From Empedobacter stercoris (GTDB taxonomy: Bacteria > Bacteroidota > Bacteroidia > Flavobacteriales > Weeksellaceae): a DNA stretch of 64,000 nt. The DNA is taken from the NCBI RefSeq assembly GCF_965137335.1, contig NZ_CBCRZD010000005.1; one strand, 5' to 3'. The notes under the pieces are model-generated. The model had not been told where the DNA came from, did not search any database, and worked only from the letters and a program-made list of their open reading frames with translations. This document shows positions 54,017 through 63,684 of this stretch, piece after piece (the stretch's first letter is position 1; each line of letters begins with the position of its first letter). The translations under genes and the position numbers were made by a program.

Positions 54017-54070
54017 AAAAATGACCACACTTGCTGCATTAAAATGATTGCTGCAAGTGTGGTCATTTTT
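54017..54070. terminator. Terminator of the tra operon
   Basis: Perfect 18-bp stem (54017-54034 with 54053-54070, AAAATGACCACACTTGC and complement) with an 18-base loop and T-run, 28 bases after the last tra gene. It ends the operon that began at 36454. The remaining gap to 54304 holds the 25-bp repeat and no gene that I can support. Confidence 0.88.
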
Positions 54071-54184
54071 AATAAAACCTGCACGTACTGCAACACAATA
54101 TAAAATTCTATACTGCCTTTTTATCTTTCTTCTACATATTTCTTTTCTTCAAAATAATGCCCTAAAAAACACCTAATAGTATTA

Positions 54185-54209
54185 TTTAGTCTTTTTTAAT
54201 ATTAATTAG
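54185..54209 (+). repeat. 25-bp repeat ahead of the second transfer-side unit
   Basis: TTTAGTCTTTTTTAATATTA plus ATTAG, 22 of 25 bases identical to 36325-36349. It lies 96 bases before the ATG at 54305 in the gap after the tra terminator, so it probably holds this unit's promoter or operator. A TACCTTGG word at 54226-54233 resembles a -7 box. Confidence 0.55.
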
Positions 54210-54304
54210 TTTATAAACAAGTGTTTACCTTGGTTTTTTGATGTTATTTTTTGACTTTTGAAGAAAGTATAATCAAAATATATACAAAATTTTATAAAAG
54301 AAAT

Positions 54305-55408
54305 ATGGAAAACACTCCTGATAAATTAAAAATTGATAATCAGTTTCTAACAACTGATGAAATCAATAAAATTATACCAGAAGCTCTTATAGGTGATGCA
54401 TTTCATATAAAAGTTTCAAAACAAACAGCTGAATATCTTATTGCCAATGATATCGTAAATGATATTATGAATGCAGAATATGGCAATGATGGTTTTTATG
54501 GAGAACAATGGACTGGTATGACAAAGGATGATTTCAATGATGAAACTCAGAAGTTTGATGATGATTATCAAACTTTTGAAATTGACGTTAATCCCATAAC
54601 TAGAACAGGTCTTGAAAATTTGTTAGCAACAATTCAAAATATAAATAATATGGAAACGCAAAAAGAATTTAACCAGGTACAGTATCTTAAAGATCAATTA
54701 AAATACCTTGGTTTTGGTGAAAGTGAAAAACTTCACAAAGATTTAGAAAATGGTATCAATTCAAACGAAAAAAGTTTTGAAATTAAAACTACATCAGATA
54801 AGACTTTACCTGAAAATAAAGTTGATTTTAATATTAAATTCAATAAATCAGAAAAAGGTGGTGTTTTTCTTAACTCTTATAGTGCAACACTTTCTAATAA
54901 TAAAGGTGAAAATGTTTCACAGAATTTCACAGTAAATAAGGAAAATGCTTTTACAGCAAAAGAAGCTGTCAATCTTTTGGAAGGACGTTCTGTAAAAATT
55001 GAGTTTGATAATCCTAAGACTGCACAAAAAGAAACAGCTTTTGTAAAGCTGAATTTTGCAGAAGAAAAAAACACGTATGGAAACTATAATTTTCAAACTT
55101 TTCACCAAAACTATGGTGTTGACGCCAAACAAATTGTAGAAAAATCAAATCTCATTTTTGATAAGCCCGAATATAAAGACAGTGTTATCAAATCTTTAGA
55201 AAAAGGAAATGTAGTCAAAGTCAAATTTGAATTGGAGGATAAAATAATTGAAGGAAAAGCAGTTCTTAATCCTCAATACAAAAATTTAAATCTATATGAT
55301 TCTGATATGAATCGTCTTAACACAAACAAGCCCTTACAAGGAATGGACAATGATAATAAACATGAGAAATCAAATGTTCGTGAACAAAGTATGTCAAGAG
55401 GAATTTAA
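54305..55408 (+). CDS. DUF3945-like element protein
   Basis: This is a cytosolic protein of 367 residues from the ATG at 54305; a TTG at 54251 in the same frame is a weaker start. Its middle (FLNSYSATLSNNKGENVSQN, then TAKEAVNLLEGRSVKIEF) and C-terminus (KAVLNPQYKNLNLYDSDMNR) resemble modules of the DUF3945/DUF4099 group common in Bacteroidetes conjugative elements and in polyvalent proteins. The assignment is from memory of the pattern and is moderate. The exact role is unknown. Confidence 0.6.
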   Translation: MENTPDKLKIDNQFLTTDEINKIIPEALIGDAFHIKVSKQTAEYLIANDIVNDIMNAEYGNDGFYGEQWTGMTKDDFNDETQKFDDDYQTFEIDVNPITRTGLENLLATIQNINNMETQKEFNQVQYLKDQLKYLGFGESEKLHKDLENGINSNEKSFEIKTTSDKTLPENKVDFNIKFNKSEKGGVFLNSYSATLSNNKGENVSQNFTVNKENAFTAKEAVNLLEGRSVKIEFDNPKTAQKETAFVKLNFAEEKNTYGNYNFQTFHQNYGVDAKQIVEKSNLIFDKPEYKDSVIKSLEKGNVVKVKFELEDKIIEGKAVLNPQYKNLNLYDSDMNRLNTNKPLQGMDNDNKHEKSNVREQSMSRGI

Positions 55409-55431
55409 AATTAATCATTTCTAATATTAAT

Positions 55432-55456
55432 GCGGTAATACAATTTGTATTACCGC
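55432..55456 (+). terminator. Terminator after the DUF3945-like gene
   Basis: Perfect 12-bp stem GCGGTAATACAA/TTGTATTACCGC with a 1-base loop (a slightly larger loop is likely in RNA) and a T5 run. Confidence 0.8.
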
Positions 55457-55475
55457 TTTTTCAAAAAATAAATAA

Positions 55476-56165
55476 ATGAAGAAAACCTTAGTTTATAGTT
55501 TTACATTTTTACTTTCTGCAACAAGTATTTTATCTTGTAAAAAAGAAATCAGATCGAAAAAAGGAGGGATTGACATGATCTCAAACGTTTATTTTAACGC
55601 TTCAAAGGGTCTTGATGAAATGCAAACTATCCATGTCGCAAAATTAAACTATCTAAAAGATTCTATATTAGAATTTGTTCCTGATGAGAATATTCAAGAG
55701 CTAAATGCAGATGCTAATTTAATAATTGATACAACATACTATAATTTAGGAGAAAATCCCCAGCAAGTTGTTTTGTCAGATTTAGTGAAAAATAAAAATG
55801 GACAATCTGTATTTACGAAAAAAAGAGGTGCAATTTTTTCTAATGACTATATCCCTGATTATGGTAATAAAAGAATTTTAAAAGACACTATTTTATTCAA
55901 AAAAAGATACAGAAGATTTGAGATAAATGCGCCCAAAGCATATACTAGATTTTATATTTATGTGACAGATACTATTTTGCCATATTCTTTATATAAACAT
56001 GTAGAGAAAGATTTTGAAGGACGATTGGAACGGATAGATTCTTATAATAAAGAAACTGATGTTTTTGTAACATTACAAATTATTCCAAGAAAAGAATGGG
56101 ATGAAGAAGCTAAAGATTGGTTTGCTTTTAATCAATATGCTAATCAGCAATCAACCAAAAAATAA
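55476..56165 (+). CDS. Element-borne lipoprotein
   Basis: This 229-residue lipoprotein has a lipobox ending SILSC (Cys21) followed by KKEIRSKKG. The mature part is beta-rich and hydrophilic. I do not recognise the family. It precedes the polyvalent gene by 12 bases and may be co-transcribed with it; a role in mating-pair or exclusion functions is speculation. Confidence 0.6.
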   Translation: MKKTLVYSFTFLLSATSILSCKKEIRSKKGGIDMISNVYFNASKGLDEMQTIHVAKLNYLKDSILEFVPDENIQELNADANLIIDTTYYNLGENPQQVVLSDLVKNKNGQSVFTKKRGAIFSNDYIPDYGNKRILKDTILFKKRYRRFEINAPKAYTRFYIYVTDTILPYSLYKHVEKDFEGRLERIDSYNKETDVFVTLQIIPRKEWDEEAKDWFAFNQYANQQSTKK

Positions 56166-56177
56166 TCTTGGAAATCT

Positions 56178-59100
56178 ATGGGATATACACAAGAAGAAAT
56201 TGAAAAAATTTCTAATAGCATTTCTGTATTAGACTTTTTTCTTTATCTCGAGAGTAAAGGAAAAGTAAAGTTTGAAAGAAAGGCAGGAAATGATGTCTAT
56301 TTCCGAACAGAAAATAATAAATTCTCTGTGTCTGATTCTAATTTTTATGATTTTAAAACAGGTGAAGGCGGTAAAATAATAAAAGCGGTCATGACTTTAG
56401 AAAATAAATCATGGAAACAATCACTTGATTTTTTATCAAATTTTTCAAGTTTAGAAAAAAAAGAAGACTTTTCAGAAAGAAAAAAGGAATTTAATAGAAA
56501 AGAAAGGAGTTCATATTCTGAAATTAAAATTCAATATTCTGGACTTCCAAATAATGAAAAATTACTCAATTATTTTGAAGAAAGAGGAATTTCAAAAGAA
56601 ATTTTACAAGAATATACTCGTCAAATTCATTATGAGAATAATGGTAAAAAATATTTTGGAATTGGAATAGAAAATCACTCTGGAGGTTTTGAAGTAAGAA
56701 ATCCTTTGGCAAAAATTAAAATCGGAAAATCAGATATTTCTGAAATCAAAGGAAGTAAGAATGAATTGATTGTATTTGAAGGAATGACAGATATGTTGTC
56801 ATTCCTTCAATTGCAAAAATTAAATGGTAATAATAATAATCGCACGCTAGTATCATTAAATTCAATCACAAATGTAGATTCTTTTCTTGAAACTTATAAA
56901 GATTTTAAAGGTAAACTATTTCTTTGCCTTGATGGAGATATATCTGGGAATTTAGCGACTCAAAAAATAGAACAAAAATTCTCACAAAAAAATTTAAAAG
57001 ATGTTCGTGCGCTTTATTCTATTTCAGAAAATGGGAATAATGATTTGAATGATTATCTGCAAAATAAGTTAAAAAATAGTATTTTTAAACAACAAAAAAC
57101 AAATGAAAATGAAAGAAATAGAACTGAATCCGATAGACTTCCCGAAACTCAGCAAATGGAACGAGGATTATCTGAATCAAATATTAGAAAACCTTTCGAA
57201 GAAAGCAAACCCGAACAAATTGGAGATTACATTGGAGGACAAAAAATGGGCAGCAACAATGTTGGAAATGGATTTACAATCTCAGAGCGGACAAATTTTA
57301 GAGCCAGAGGAAGAAGATCAAGTGACAAATCACAACAAGGAGATGCTGAAGAAAATGCAGGAAGAAAAAATTCCTTGGGCAGAATCATATCCAGGAGAGT
57401 TGTATCCAATAGAGAATCAGGAGAGCTAAAACCTACTGATAATAATACTTTAGATAATTTAATTTCAGAATTACAAGGAAAGAAAGGCACCAATGAAGAA
57501 ATTGAAAAAATAGTTTCAAAAATTGCTTATATCTCGAGTGATAATAAGGTAGAGTTGTACGATAACGTCAGAATAACAGATGAGATTAAAGATATTTGTA
57601 ACCAATATACGAGTGGTGGAGTATCAAAAGAAGGTCGTGGAGTTCTTGATGAATATTATACAAATGAACAAATTGTAAGAGCTATTCGAAATCTAATTAA
57701 AAATGATTTCAAAGATAAAAAAAGTATTACTGTACTTGAACCAAGTGTAGGAACAGGAAATTTTCTCAGTCTAACAAAAGAATTATCTATTTCAACTTTT
57801 GTAACGGGTTTTGAAATTAATCCAACCACAGCAATTATTGCAAAAATACTTCATCCAGAAGCTGATATTAATCTTCGTTCTTTTGAAACAGAATTTATTG
57901 ATGAAAATGGAGTTAAAACGAATCCTCAAAATTATGAAAATCAATATGATCTTGTTATCGGAAATCCTCCTTATGGTGAACATAGAGGATTTTACAAAGG
58001 TTTAGGCGAGGAGTCTAAAATTTCAAAATATGAAGATTATTTTGTTAAACGTAGTTTAGACGTTATAAAAGAAGGAGGAACATTAGCAATGGTACTTCCT
58101 TCGGGATGGCTAAATCGTCAAAGTAAATTATCTGGAGCTGAAATATCGAATGCTTTTAGACTACCAGTAGGAGCATTTTCGGGGACACAAATTGGAACGG
58201 ATATTATTATTCTGAAAAAAAATAGTTCCATTGCTAAACAAAATATTTCTCAATATTTCGTTGAAAATTCAGAAAAAATATTAGGAGAAGTAAAAGAAAA
58301 AAGCAATCGTTTTGGAAGAAAGGAAGAGTATGTTTCGGGAGATCTGAATTCAGCTCTTTCAAAAATTGAGGAAATACAAAATAAGAAGCATACATCAGAA
58401 ATACAGATAAATTTATTTGATACCTTCTTCGAAGAGAAAAAGGAAATCACCCCAGAACAAGACAAAGGAGCTCTTATAGAACAAGACATAGATGCGAATT
58501 TAAGTTTAGAAACAATAACTAAAAATATTGATACGGTTTTACAAACTTTGAAAAATATAAAATTTCAAACTCCTGCAGTAAAATCGGAAATCAAAAAATA
58601 CGAACAACATAAAGAGAATTTAGATAATTTATCTTCGAAACAATTAATAGATCTTTCAAAAACTTCAGAAAAAATTTTAGATAGATATTCTGTGAAAGGA
58701 AGTTCAGAATACAAAATTCAAACTAAACCAGATATTCAAAAAGGGATTTTAAAATATGAGTTTTTAAAGGAGGATACTATAATTGCGACAGCAGAACAAA
58801 ATAATTCAGGGATTTCGAAAGAAGAAATCAATGCTTTTAGAGATACTGATTATAATGGAATAATAACTAATTACAATGAACATTCGAAGTATGCAAGTTA
58901 TATAGATGGAAAATGGATTCATGATTTTTATTATACAGAAGGTAATATTTATCAAAAATTAGAACAGCTTGAAAAAGATTTTACAGATAAAAATTCTCAA
59001 CAATATGTAAAACAAAAAGGCATTTTAGAAAAGGTGCTACCTCTTGCCAAAACTTTAGAACAAATTATTATAAGCCCTAATCATGAGTTTGTACATCAAT

Positions 59101-61751
59101 TTGATTTGGGTACAATTGAAAAGGAAAGATGGAATAGTAGTTCCAGAAAAACAGAAATGGTTATAGAAAACTATAATCTTGCTGAAAAATTTAAAGATTT
59201 TATTAAAGATTTATCATCTGAAGCTTTTCAAGGATCTTCATCTTGGGAAGTTCGTGAATTTGTCGATAATCAATCAGTAACAGGAAGTGATAAGGAACGA
59301 AACGCTTTAATTAGAGAAAGAAGAAAGGAAGCTGCAAATGATTTGTTTAGAAAATTTATTAAAGAAGAACTTTCAGATGATTTGAAGCAACGATTTGTAA
59401 AAGAATTTAACAAAAATTATAATAATATACATGTTCCAGATTATTCTAAATTTCCATTGTTTTCAAAGATACATCAGAATTTTAAAGGACAAGAACTAAA
59501 ATTAACAGAGGTACAAAAAGCGGGAATTGGAAGAATGACAACAAAGGGAGTTGGAGTATTAGCTCACGAGGTTGGTTTTGGAAAAACTTTATCAGGAATC
59601 CTTTCTATACATGAAGCAATGGAGCGTGGAAATTCACGAAGACCTTTGATTGCAGTTCCAAATGAGAGTATTTTAAAACAATGGGTTGAAACTATTTTTG
59701 AAACTATTCCGAATGCAAAAATAAACGTTTTGGGAAATTTAGGTAAGGATTATGATTTATCAAAGTTTGATAACAAAGACGGAGAAATTACGCTCGTTAC
59801 CTATGAAGGGTTCAATAATATTGGCTTTTCTCAAGAAATTACAGAAAGGTTAGCTTCCAAATTCAATTATATTTCAGATAAAGAACTTAAAAGTGTTACG
59901 ACAACTGAACGTGAGTTGCAGAAAGAATTACAGAAAGATAAAGAAATTGAAGGTAAAATGAAACGAGGAAAAATATATGATTGGGAGGATTTTGGATTCG
60001 ATCATCTAACTTTTGACGAAGTTCATAACGCTAATCATATTGTTGGTAAGGTAAGAATTGAAGATAGGCGATTTGCTTCGGATTTTAGAAATCAAAATCA
60101 ACAAACATCAAAATTAGGAATTAATACTTGGATGGCTGCTCAATATATTCAAGAACAAAATAATGGACGAAATGTTTCTCTTCTTTCTGCAACTCCGTTT
60201 ACAAATAAGCCCTTAGAATACTATTCTATTCTTTCGTTAGTTGCTAATAATCGTTTGGAGGATTCAGGATATTTCAATGTTAATAATTTCTTTGAAACAT
60301 TTATGGAAGCGGATAATGAGATGGAAATTGATGCCAAAGGTGATATTAAATTTAAAACAAATGTCCGTAGATTTAAAAATAATACACTTTTTCAACAACT
60401 TCTTTCAGAATTTATTGATATTAAAGGAGAAGAGGATAATCCAGAACTAGTACGTCCAAACAAAATCAATAAAGAATATAAAGTAGAGCAAAATAAATTA
60501 ACAAAAGTACAGTACGATCATCTAAATGAAAGTTTTAGTGAAGCAGAGAAAGGAGCAATTTTAACGCATATTCTTAATGCACGTTTAATTGCCATTTCTC
60601 CTTATTTATCTCCTTATTATAATGGATTAGAACCATCTTATAAGTTTTTTGTTGAAGATTCACCTAAATTAAATCAAACAATGAAACTTATTAATCAAAA
60701 TAAAATAGATATTCCTTCAGCTGGACAAATTATTTATTCTGAATTAGCTGTTTCTGAATTTCCAAAATTAAAAGAATATTTAGTAAATGAAATTGGTTAT
60801 AAAAATGATGAAGTTGGGATAATTTCTGGAGCAACAAGTAAAGCAAATCGCCTAAAAATACAGAATGATTTTAACTCTGGAAAAATTAAAGTTGTAATAG
60901 GAAGTGAAGCTATTCAAGAAGGAATGAATCTTCAAGAAAAAGCTTCAGATATTTATTTTCTATCATTGCCTTACAATTTTACTTCTTTAAGACAAGTTGA
61001 GGGACGTATTTGGAGACAAGGAAATGAAAATGAAAATGTACGAATGAATTTTATGCTAACGAATGATAGCATAGATGTTTTCATGCTTCAAAAATTACAA
61101 GCAAAACAGGCTCGATATATGGAATCAATGAAAAAAGGAGCCGATGTATTGGATATTTCTGATATTAATACACAAGAATTAAAAACTGCAATTATTACGG
61201 ATCCAATCACACGAGCGAATATAGAAATTGAAATTTTGAAGAAAAAAATTGAAAGTGAAAAGAACCGTTTTCTTGCCGATAATTCTTTTGTCCTAAGAAA
61301 ATTTGAAGATTATTTAAAAGTTAAAAGTATAGTTGCTGAGAAAGAAAATAGATTTCAAACGATTTTAGGTTATTCTCAAACGGAAGATGAAAATACACAA
61401 TATTGGAAAAATAAACTTCCAGATTACCAAAGTTATATTGACATAGCTAAAAAAGATGTTGAGAAAGTGATACAAGAACTTTCTGAAAAAGGTGTAAATG
61501 TTGCAGAAATAGAAAAACAAACACAATTTACCGAATCTAAAATAGAGGAATTGGATGCCAAATTAGAAAACCTTCCAGAAATAAGAAATGAATTGATTGG
61601 TCAATATAAATTGGAAAAAGAAGAAGCCTTGAAAAAAACAGAAAACTTTGATTATGTCATGGAAAGACAAAATGAAAACACTAAGCTATTTTCAAAAAAT
61701 AGTAATGCGAAAGTTGAAGAAAATCTTTCTTATTCTGGAAGAAAAAGATAA
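56178..61751 (+). CDS. Polyvalent protein: primase-like/TOPRIM, N6-methylase, SNF2-type helicase
   Basis: This is a cytosolic 1857-residue multidomain protein. Residues 1-90 resemble a DnaG zinc-binding region without the Cys ligands. TOPRIM lies at about 195-290 (VFEGMTDMLSF, LCLDGD). Then comes a polar linker (about 300-420). The N6-adenine methylase domain has VLEPSVGTGNF near 520 and NPPY near 595. The superfamily 2 helicase has AHEVGFGKT near 1127, DEVH near 1280, SATPFTNKP near 1336 and an arginine motif EGRIWRQGN near 1607. A coiled coil closes it. It matches the polyvalent proteins of phages and conjugative elements, thought to protect or prime incoming DNA. Confidence 0.88.
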   Translation: MGYTQEEIEKISNSISVLDFFLYLESKGKVKFERKAGNDVYFRTENNKFSVSDSNFYDFKTGEGGKIIKAVMTLENKSWKQSLDFLSNFSSLEKKEDFSERKKEFNRKERSSYSEIKIQYSGLPNNEKLLNYFEERGISKEILQEYTRQIHYENNGKKYFGIGIENHSGGFEVRNPLAKIKIGKSDISEIKGSKNELIVFEGMTDMLSFLQLQKLNGNNNNRTLVSLNSITNVDSFLETYKDFKGKLFLCLDGDISGNLATQKIEQKFSQKNLKDVRALYSISENGNNDLNDYLQNKLKNSIFKQQKTNENERNRTESDRLPETQQMERGLSESNIRKPFEESKPEQIGDYIGGQKMGSNNVGNGFTISERTNFRARGRRSSDKSQQGDAEENAGRKNSLGRIISRRVVSNRESGELKPTDNNTLDNLISELQGKKGTNEEIEKIVSKIAYISSDNKVELYDNVRITDEIKDICNQYTSGGVSKEGRGVLDEYYTNEQIVRAIRNLIKNDFKDKKSITVLEPSVGTGNFLSLTKELSISTFVTGFEINPTTAIIAKILHPEADINLRSFETEFIDENGVKTNPQNYENQYDLVIGNPPYGEHRGFYKGLGEESKISKYEDYFVKRSLDVIKEGGTLAMVLPSGWLNRQSKLSGAEISNAFRLPVGAFSGTQIGTDIIILKKNSSIAKQNISQYFVENSEKILGEVKEKSNRFGRKEEYVSGDLNSALSKIEEIQNKKHTSEIQINLFDTFFEEKKEITPEQDKGALIEQDIDANLSLETITKNIDTVLQTLKNIKFQTPAVKSEIKKYEQHKENLDNLSSKQLIDLSKTSEKILDRYSVKGSSEYKIQTKPDIQKGILKYEFLKEDTIIATAEQNNSGISKEEINAFRDTDYNGIITNYNEHSKYASYIDGKWIHDFYYTEGNIYQKLEQLEKDFTDKNSQQYVKQKGILEKVLPLAKTLEQIIISPNHEFVHQFDLGTIEKERWNSSSRKTEMVIENYNLAEKFKDFIKDLSSEAFQGSSSWEVREFVDNQSVTGSDKERNALIRERRKEAANDLFRKFIKEELSDDLKQRFVKEFNKNYNNIHVPDYSKFPLFSKIHQNFKGQELKLTEVQKAGIGRMTTKGVGVLAHEVGFGKTLSGILSIHEAMERGNSRRPLIAVPNESILKQWVETIFETIPNAKINVLGNLGKDYDLSKFDNKDGEITLVTYEGFNNIGFSQEITERLASKFNYISDKELKSVTTTERELQKELQKDKEIEGKMKRGKIYDWEDFGFDHLTFDEVHNANHIVGKVRIEDRRFASDFRNQNQQTSKLGINTWMAAQYIQEQNNGRNVSLLSATPFTNKPLEYYSILSLVANNRLEDSGYFNVNNFFETFMEADNEMEIDAKGDIKFKTNVRRFKNNTLFQQLLSEFIDIKGEEDNPELVRPNKINKEYKVEQNKLTKVQYDHLNESFSEAEKGAILTHILNARLIAISPYLSPYYNGLEPSYKFFVEDSPKLNQTMKLINQNKIDIPSAGQIIYSELAVSEFPKLKEYLVNEIGYKNDEVGIISGATSKANRLKIQNDFNSGKIKVVIGSEAIQEGMNLQEKASDIYFLSLPYNFTSLRQVEGRIWRQGNENENVRMNFMLTNDSIDVFMLQKLQAKQARYMESMKKGADVLDISDINTQELKTAIITDPITRANIEIEILKKKIESEKNRFLADNSFVLRKFEDYLKVKSIVAEKENRFQTILGYSQTEDENTQYWKNKLPDYQSYIDIAKKDVEKVIQELSEKGVNVAEIEKQTQFTESKIEELDAKLENLPEIRNELIGQYKLEKEEALKKTENFDYVMERQNENTKLFSKNSNAKVEENLSYSGRKR
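57103..57429 (+). other. Nested ORF in the polyvalent gene (+1 frame)
   Basis: This is a 108-codon ORF in the +1 frame relative to the 1857-residue protein, across its polar linker. It starts with ATG and has three Trp and a helical, acidic composition (KKWAATMLEMDLQSQSG, EKIPWAESYPGELYP). It may be an overprinted gene, a relic from before two genes fused, or chance. No ribosome site is clear. Confidence 0.35.
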
Positions 61752-61773
61752 TTTTATGTTGTAATTTTGAGCT

Positions 61774-62589
61774 ATGGAAGATTTGATTCAAGAATATGAA
61801 AGTTTAAAGAGTGACTATAATAGAATTATAGTCAACGCTTTTAATTCCGATGATTTTGCAGATTATACTGAGAATTTGTTTACAGCTCACAGTTGTGCAA
61901 TAGAAGGAAATTCTTTTTCTGTGAATGAGACCAAAGAACTGAAAGAGAAAGGACTTGATTTGAAAATTTACAATAAATCACTATTTGAGGCTTTTGAAAT
62001 TTTGGATCATTTTAAAGCATACGAATTTGCTATGAATAATTTAGATAAGCCTTTAACAGAAGATTTCATAAAGCAACTGCATTTTATTCTTACAGAACAT
62101 ACTATTAATTATAGAACAAAAGGTAAACCTGGTGAATATACTACTACCGATATGGGAGCTGGAGATACTATTTTTGGAGATCATGAAGAAAACATAAAAC
62201 TAGTACCAAAATTATTGGAGCAAACTCAAAATATCCTATCACAGAAACGAGAACATCCATTGGTTGTTAGTGCAAAATTTCATAAGTTCTTTATTTATTT
62301 GCATCCTTTTAGAGATGGAAATGGTAGATTAGGAAGACTTCTTTCTAATTTTATCTTAGCAAAAACAAATAACCCATTGGTTATTATTTCTCAAGAAAAA
62401 AAGAATATCTATATCGAAGCTTTAAAAAGTTCTCATAAACACAGAGACTTGACTCCTATTGTAAATTTCTTTTTCTCAACTTCAATGGAACGAATGAAAT
62501 CAGAAATAAATCAAAAAAAAAATCTTACCGAGAATTTTTTCTTGAGATTTAACGATAATCAAGAATCTAAATTTGGTAGAAAAAGGTAA
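61774..62589 (+). CDS. Fic-domain AMP transferase, class II (self-inhibited)
   Basis: This 271-residue Fic protein would transfer AMP or another moiety to a target protein. The core motif HPFRDGNGRLGR starts at His177 and fits HxFx(D/E)GNGRxxR exactly. Upstream, SCAIEG at 40-45 matches the inhibitory helix motif (S/T)xxxE(G/N), so the inhibitor is in the same chain at the N-terminus (class II). The C-terminus is a basic helical tail. It follows the polyvalent gene by 22 bases; Fic domains also occur inside polyvalent proteins. The target is unknown. Confidence 0.9.
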   Translation: MEDLIQEYESLKSDYNRIIVNAFNSDDFADYTENLFTAHSCAIEGNSFSVNETKELKEKGLDLKIYNKSLFEAFEILDHFKAYEFAMNNLDKPLTEDFIKQLHFILTEHTINYRTKGKPGEYTTTDMGAGDTIFGDHEENIKLVPKLLEQTQNILSQKREHPLVVSAKFHKFFIYLHPFRDGNGRLGRLLSNFILAKTNNPLVIISQEKKNIYIEALKSSHKHRDLTPIVNFFFSTSMERMKSEINQKKNLTENFFLRFNDNQESKFGRKR

Positions 62590-62625
62590 AAAAGAGGTAC
62601 TCAAAAATGAGTACCTCTTTTTTTT
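62588..62625. terminator. Bidirectional terminator after the Fic gene
   Basis: Stem AAAGAGGTACTCA/TGAGTACCTCTTT (62591-62603 with 62608-62620) with A- and T-runs, between convergent genes. Confidence 0.85.
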
Positions 62626-62647
62626 ATAAAACCAATTTCAGGAATTT

Positions 62648-63175
62648 TTATAATTTAATTTCTCCAGTCATTACAGCCTCTTGTAAATTAATTTCATATT
62701 TCTTTTTATCAAAAGTAGCAATAATGAGATAGCCCTCTTCTTTAAATTCCCATTCTAAAACTTGCATCTTTTTTCCTGCAATTTTTTTAGCGTTTTTTGA
62801 GATAGGTAAATCCTGTATTCTATCAATAGCATCGGCTCCATATTGAATTGCTGTCGCTTTATTCATTACATTTATTGCATCGGACATAACACCAATATTT
62901 CCGCTTCCAATTCCTACAGCTGCCGCACCAGTTCCTGCTATACCTGCAATATCTCCTATTAGTTTAGCACTAAGACCTGATTTCTTTTGTTTTACAAAAA
63001 AGAAATCTTTCCCTGCAGGTAAATACACTTGAATATTTGATCCTTTTTTCACTGAAATAGAATCATTTATTAATAAATCAGTTTGGTTATTCTGTATTGA
63101 TGTTATTGCCATTTGGGCAGATAAAATACTTGTTGTAGAAAGTAAAAATACTCCTGCAATTAATAATTTTTTCAT
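62648..63175 (-). CDS. Exported protein with Gly/Ala-rich segment
   Basis: This 175-residue protein has a signal peptide (1-20, ending LSAQ). The centre (about 75-100, DIAGIAGTGAAAVGIGSGNIG) is a Gly/Ala-rich hydrophobic stretch resembling glycine-zipper membrane segments. The C-terminal part is beta-rich (LEWEFKEEGYLIIATFD). Unknown function; last of three minus-strand envelope genes at the right of the window. Confidence 0.6.
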   Translation of the reverse strand: MKKLLIAGVFLLSTTSILSAQMAITSIQNNQTDLLINDSISVKKGSNIQVYLPAGKDFFFVKQKKSGLSAKLIGDIAGIAGTGAAAVGIGSGNIGVMSDAINVMNKATAIQYGADAIDRIQDLPISKNAKKIAGKKMQVLEWEFKEEGYLIIATFDKKKYEINLQEAVMTGEIKL

Positions 63176-63198
63176 AAGTACAAATAATTTTAAGTTAG

Positions 63199-63660
63199 TT
63201 AACTATTGTTGTTTTCCAATAAATTTTTTCGAAATTCCATTGGATCTGCAATTTTATAATATGTAGTGAATTCGCCTGTTGTTATTGTTAATGTACCAAA
63301 TTTTAAAATTTTTCCCAAAAAACTTTGATATAAAGTTAATCCTTCTAATTTTTCTAAAGGTGTATCAATTGTGGATGTCGTGAAAATACCTTTTGAAATT
63401 GTAATATACTTATCTGTTATATAAATTAGGGTTCTTTTATGAAAATAAATTTTATAAATACCTTTTAGCATTAAAAATACAAAACACCAACCTATAATGC
63501 CAAATACACTCAGAGGTTCATTAAGAACGAAAGGAATTCCTAATGAACCTATTATTATCGAAACAATTGGCATGATATAAGAAATCCAATGAATCTTTGC
63601 TTGATATTTTATAGGAATATTATACTCCATTTTTTCGTTTTTTGTTAGTAGATTTTCCAT
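63199..63660 (-). CDS. Membrane protein with bacterial PH domain (bPH2-like)
   Basis: This 153-residue protein has two membrane helices (about 28-46 and 50-67) and a C-terminal bacterial PH domain, ITDKYITISKGIFTTSTIDT followed by LEKLEGLTLYQSFLGKILKFG and TITTGEF. This matches the YdbS/YdbT-like bPH2 family. The role here is unknown. Its leader, TAATCCTCAAAAAAAAC, resembles the accessory-gene leader of the left end. Confidence 0.75.
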   Translation of the reverse strand: MENLLTKNEKMEYNIPIKYQAKIHWISYIMPIVSIIIGSLGIPFVLNEPLSVFGIIGWCFVFLMLKGIYKIYFHKRTLIYITDKYITISKGIFTTSTIDTPLEKLEGLTLYQSFLGKILKFGTLTITTGEFTTYYKIADPMEFRKNLLENNNS

Positions 63661-63684
63661 AAATATAGTTTTTTTTGAGGATTA
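63661..63684 (-). promoter_or_regulatory. TAATCTCA-like leader, right-end copy
   Basis: Minus strand: TAATCCTCAAAAAAAAC then TATATTTATG, beginning at the stop codon of the upstream gene. It corresponds to the short-form leader of the left end with one extra base. Confidence 0.4.
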
